Of a stretch of DNA of 17,594 bases, positions 15,639 to 17,594 are shown piece by piece. This stretch comes from an uncultured Rhodobiaceae bacterium (GTDB lineage Archaea > Thermoplasmatota > Poseidoniia > Poseidoniales > Poseidoniaceae), in contig CALDQY010000163.1 in assembly GCA_937911445.1 (NCBI GenBank), forward strand, positions 1-17,594. The letters run 5' to 3'. Under the pieces are notes generated by a model. It did no database searches, was not told the origin of the DNA, and saw nothing but the letters and a program-made list of their open reading frames with translations. The translations under genes were made by a program, and so were the position numbers. Every line of letters starts with the position of its first letter. The stretch's first letter is position 1.

Positions 15639-16328
15639 TCAAGCAAACAAAGCATCGATATCGTCGTCATCATTGTCGTCATCGTCGAGAGGTTCTGGCT
15701 CTGGCATTTCTTCAACCACGGGTTGCTCTTCAACGACCTCTGGTTCATCATCGGAACCAAACATATCATCGACGTCATCATCGTCATCATCGGAACCAAA
15801 CATATCGTCGACATCATCATCATCAGAACCGAACATGTCGTCAACGTCGTCATCGTCTGCAGCTTCTGCTTCTTCTGGAGCATCGGATGAGCCAAACAAG
15901 TCATCGCCAATATCGTCATCATCGATGCGTGAATTCATGCCGAACATATCAACGACTTCTGGAAGAACTTGCTTCCTTGAGAGATACATGGCTTGTGTCT
16001 TAGTGTAGCGGTGCTTGACATCCGCTTTCGAATCTTGGAAATCCCATGGCCATACGATGATGAGATCGCCTTCTCGGACCCATTGTCGACGTCGCATCTT
16101 TCCAGGGATTCGAGCCATTCGTGTTTCTCCGTCAGCGCAGAGGACGGTAACTCGGCGTCCACCAAGAATCTCTTCTGCAAGAGCGAACATTTCGCCTTTG
16201 TATCCGAGTTCACCTTTGCTCTTTCCATCGTTTGGAAGTTTGACACGGATTTTGCCTGGTGAACCCTCAGGATTTTCCAAGCGTGCGAGTTCTTCCTCGT
16301 CCACTTTTTCCTCATGACGTCGTCCCAT
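15639..16328 (-). CDS. eif1A: Translation initiation factor aIF1A with long acidic repeat tail
   Basis: A 229-aa factor. The first ~125 residues are a normal archaeal aIF1A: a charged N-terminal arm, then an OB fold of about 35-115 with G-E-M-F-A-L-A-E, V-T-V-L-C-A-D-G, R-M-A-R-I-P-G-K-M-R-R-R and V-W-P-W-D-F. The factor binds the ribosomal A site during start-codon selection. Archaeal aIF1A usually stops about there. This one continues for ~100 residues, almost all Asp, Glu, Ser and Gly, with repeated hydrophobic D-D-M-F-G units (127-130, 142-146, 163-167, 174-178, 187-191) and the end D-I-D-A-L-F-A (223-229). A G-G-T-G-A-G lies just before ATG 16328. It is 52 bases after nuoN and just before RIO1, both on the same strand. 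Confidence 0.93.
   Translation of the reverse strand: MGRRHEEKVDEEELARLENPEGSPGKIRVKLPNDGKSKGELGYKGEMFALAEEILGGRRVTVLCADGETRMARIPGKMRRRQWVREGDLIIVWPWDFQDSKADVKHRYTKTQAMYLSRKQVLPEVVDMFGMNSRIDDDDIGDDLFGSSDAPEEAEAADDDDVDDMFGSDDDDVDDMFGSDDDDDDVDDMFGSDDEPEVVEEQPVVEEMPEPEPLDDDDNDDDDIDALFA
15747..15857 (-). repeat. Tandem in-frame repeats coding the D-D-M-F-G units of the aIF1A tail
   Basis: Residues 158-194 of aIF1A are three near-copies of a unit of about 11-13 residues: an Asp run, V-D-D-M-F-G-S, then Asp. At DNA level the M-F-G-S part is almost the same in each copy, differing at third positions, while the Asp runs vary in length. Units differ in length by multiples of three, so the frame is preserved. 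This is a coding low-complexity repeat rather than a CRISPR array. Confidence 0.75.
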
Positions 16329-16380
16329 AGGGTCTCACCATGTTATTCGAGAGGTCGACCCCTCTTGAAGTCGCCCCTCT

Positions 16381-17594
16381 TCAGCGGAGTGATTTAGCAG
16401 CATCTTTGCACAGGTCGATGAGCTCACCACCAACCAAACCGAATGCAACGGTTCCAATCGCACAGAGTGCGATAGCAATACGAATGGAAGCACCGGAAGC
16501 AAGAGGTCCTTTACGACCTTCTTCAGGCTCGTGGAAGTACATCACAACGCCGATTCGCAGGTAATAGAACATGGAGATGGCGCTGTTGATAACCATCAAC
16601 AAGGCAAGCCACCAAACCCAGTGAGCATCACCAATGGAAGACAGAGAACCTGTACCTGTTGCAACTTCGACAATTCCCATGATGACGAGCAACTTGGACA
16701 AGAATCCAGCCATTGGAGGGACACCAGCAAGCGAGATCATGAACAGGAACATGGCGACGGCGAGAAGTGGTTCTCGCTTGCCCAATCCTGCAAGCGATGA
16801 GAGGCGTGATGCTCCCCCTTCCATTTCGAGGACACCAAGTACAAGGAACGCTCCAAGCTTAAAGAAGACCAGAACGAACATGTGGAAGAGAAGTGCAGCG
16901 ACAACGACATCCATCGCAACATCAGCATCGTCAACCAGTCCCCAGTTCCAAGCCCCGATGGCCGTTAGTGCTGCCAACATGTAACCTGCATGAGCAACCG
17001 ACGAGTATGCAAGCATACGCTTTGGATTCTCGCTACCGAGAGCAGCGATGTTGCCCCAGGTCATAGTCACAGCAGCAAGTATGCCGAAAAGGCCAATCCA
17101 AATAGCTGAACCATCTGCATTTGCTTCAGGAACAGTGATGATCAGAAGGACACGCATCAGACCAAGCATTCCCATTGCCTTGCTTGCGGTTGCGAGAACA
17201 CCGGCGACTGGACTGTTTGCACCAGAGTATGCATCAGGTGCTGCAAAGTGGAACGGTGCAGCGCTGATCTTGAAAGCAAATCCAACGAGAACAAATCCGA
17301 GTGCCATCATGCTGAGCGATGTTGCGCCTTGCGCTTTCCATTGAGCAGCTAGTTCATGGAACTGAAGTGATCCCGCCCAGAGATAGAGCATGCTCAATCC
17401 GTACAATCCAACTGCGGAAGCGACAGAACCGACGATGAAGTACTTGGCACCGCCTTCAGAACCTGCTCGTGATTCCTTGTGGAAGGCAACGAGAATGTAG
17501 GTTGAGAACGAAGCAAGTTCCAATCCAACGAACAAGACAAACATGTCTTGAGCGAGGGCAACAACGCTCATTCCGAGCGCTGAAGTCAACATCA
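16381..17594 (-). CDS. nuoN: NADH-quinone oxidoreductase subunit N (partial, N-terminus missing)
   Basis: The C-terminal ~404 residues of a polytopic proton-pumping subunit of respiratory complex I; the gene continues beyond the right edge. Landmarks of the antiporter-like core are the conserved glutamate in F-V-G-L-E-L (residue 25 of the visible part), G-A-K-Y-F-I-V-G near 48-55, the proton-channel lysine in F-K-I-S-A-A-P-F-H (K108), P-D-A-Y-S-G-A near 119, and K138 in A-S-K-A-M-G. About ten hydrophobic helices are visible. Whether the complex accepts electrons from NADH, F420 or ferredoxin cannot be told here; fpoN is the alternative name. The aIF1A gene starts 52 bases downstream. Confidence 0.92.
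   Translation of the reverse strand, partial: MLTSALGMSVVALAQDMFVLFVGLELASFSTYILVAFHKESRAGSEGGAKYFIVGSVASAVGLYGLSMLYLWAGSLQFHELAAQWKAQGATSLSMMALGFVLVGFAFKISAAPFHFAAPDAYSGANSPVAGVLATASKAMGMLGLMRVLLIITVPEANADGSAIWIGLFGILAAVTMTWGNIAALGSENPKRMLAYSSVAHAGYMLAALTAIGAWNWGLVDDADVAMDVVVAALLFHMFVLVFFKLGAFLVLGVLEMEGGASRLSSLAGLGKREPLLAVAMFLFMISLAGVPPMAGFLSKLLVIMGIVEVATGTGSLSSIGDAHWVWWLALLMVINSAISMFYYLRIGVVMYFHEPEEGRKGPLASGASIRIAIALCAIGTVAFGLVGGELIDLCKDAAKSLR

Noticed and set aside
15747..15857. Repeated units that could suggest a short CRISPR array near a Cas4-like gene
   Set aside because: The repeats are in frame, have no unique spacers, and code the Asp-rich tail of aIF1A; they also lie about 7 kb from the nuclease gene.

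Overview
The window reads as part of a compact archaeal chromosome. It carries archaeal-type translation and ribosome-biogenesis genes (uS2, aIF1A, a RIO1 kinase, a Dim2-like KH protein), many winged-helix regulators, CARDB/Ig-type surface proteins and an archaeal HAD-enoyl-CoA hydratase fusion. Together with the moderate GC content, this fits best with a marine Euryarchaeote of the Marine Group II / Poseidoniales type. That assignment is inferred from gene style; no rRNA is present to fix it.

Layout. (1) 1-929, plus strand: the 3' end of an unidentified gene, a JAMM/MPN metalloprotease-like gene and an 80-aa acidic helical protein, linked by 4-bp stop/start overlaps. (2) 926-3557: a 700-aa 3-hydroxyacyl-CoA dehydrogenase/enoyl-CoA hydratase fusion on the minus strand, divergent from an HxlR-type regulator. 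(3) 3605-6484, plus strand: a membrane-anchored double winged-helix protein, a 370-aa winged-helix protein and, overlapping it, a tRNA-dihydrouridine synthase. (4) 6473-7081, minus strand: ribosomal protein uS2. (5) 7156-8921: a Cas4-like Fe-S nuclease with four membrane helices inserted in the nuclease fold, convergent with a small lipoprotein. (6) 9074-13813: two divergent surface proteins. One is a 939-aa protein with outside CARDB domains and three zinc ribbons inside. The other is a 605-aa Ig/CARDB protein with a C-terminal anchor. (7) 13840-16328: Dim2-like KH protein (plus), then RIO1 kinase and aIF1A (minus). (8) 16381 to the right edge, minus strand: complex I subunit N, cut off at its N-terminus.

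The two most striking observations are the membrane-embedded Cas4-like nuclease (no CRISPR array or other cas gene in the window) and the aIF1A with a ~100-residue acidic tail. That tail repeats a D-D-M-F-G motif and ends in D-I-D-A-L-F-A, recalling the acidic tail of eukaryotic eIF1A. A third candidate is the JAMM mini-operon at the left edge, whose partner gene is cut off.

Coding density is very high. Three convergent gene pairs overlap at their stops and a fourth is separated by one base. No tRNA, rRNA, CRISPR array or insertion sequence was seen, and no gene-free stretch exceeds about 155 bases.
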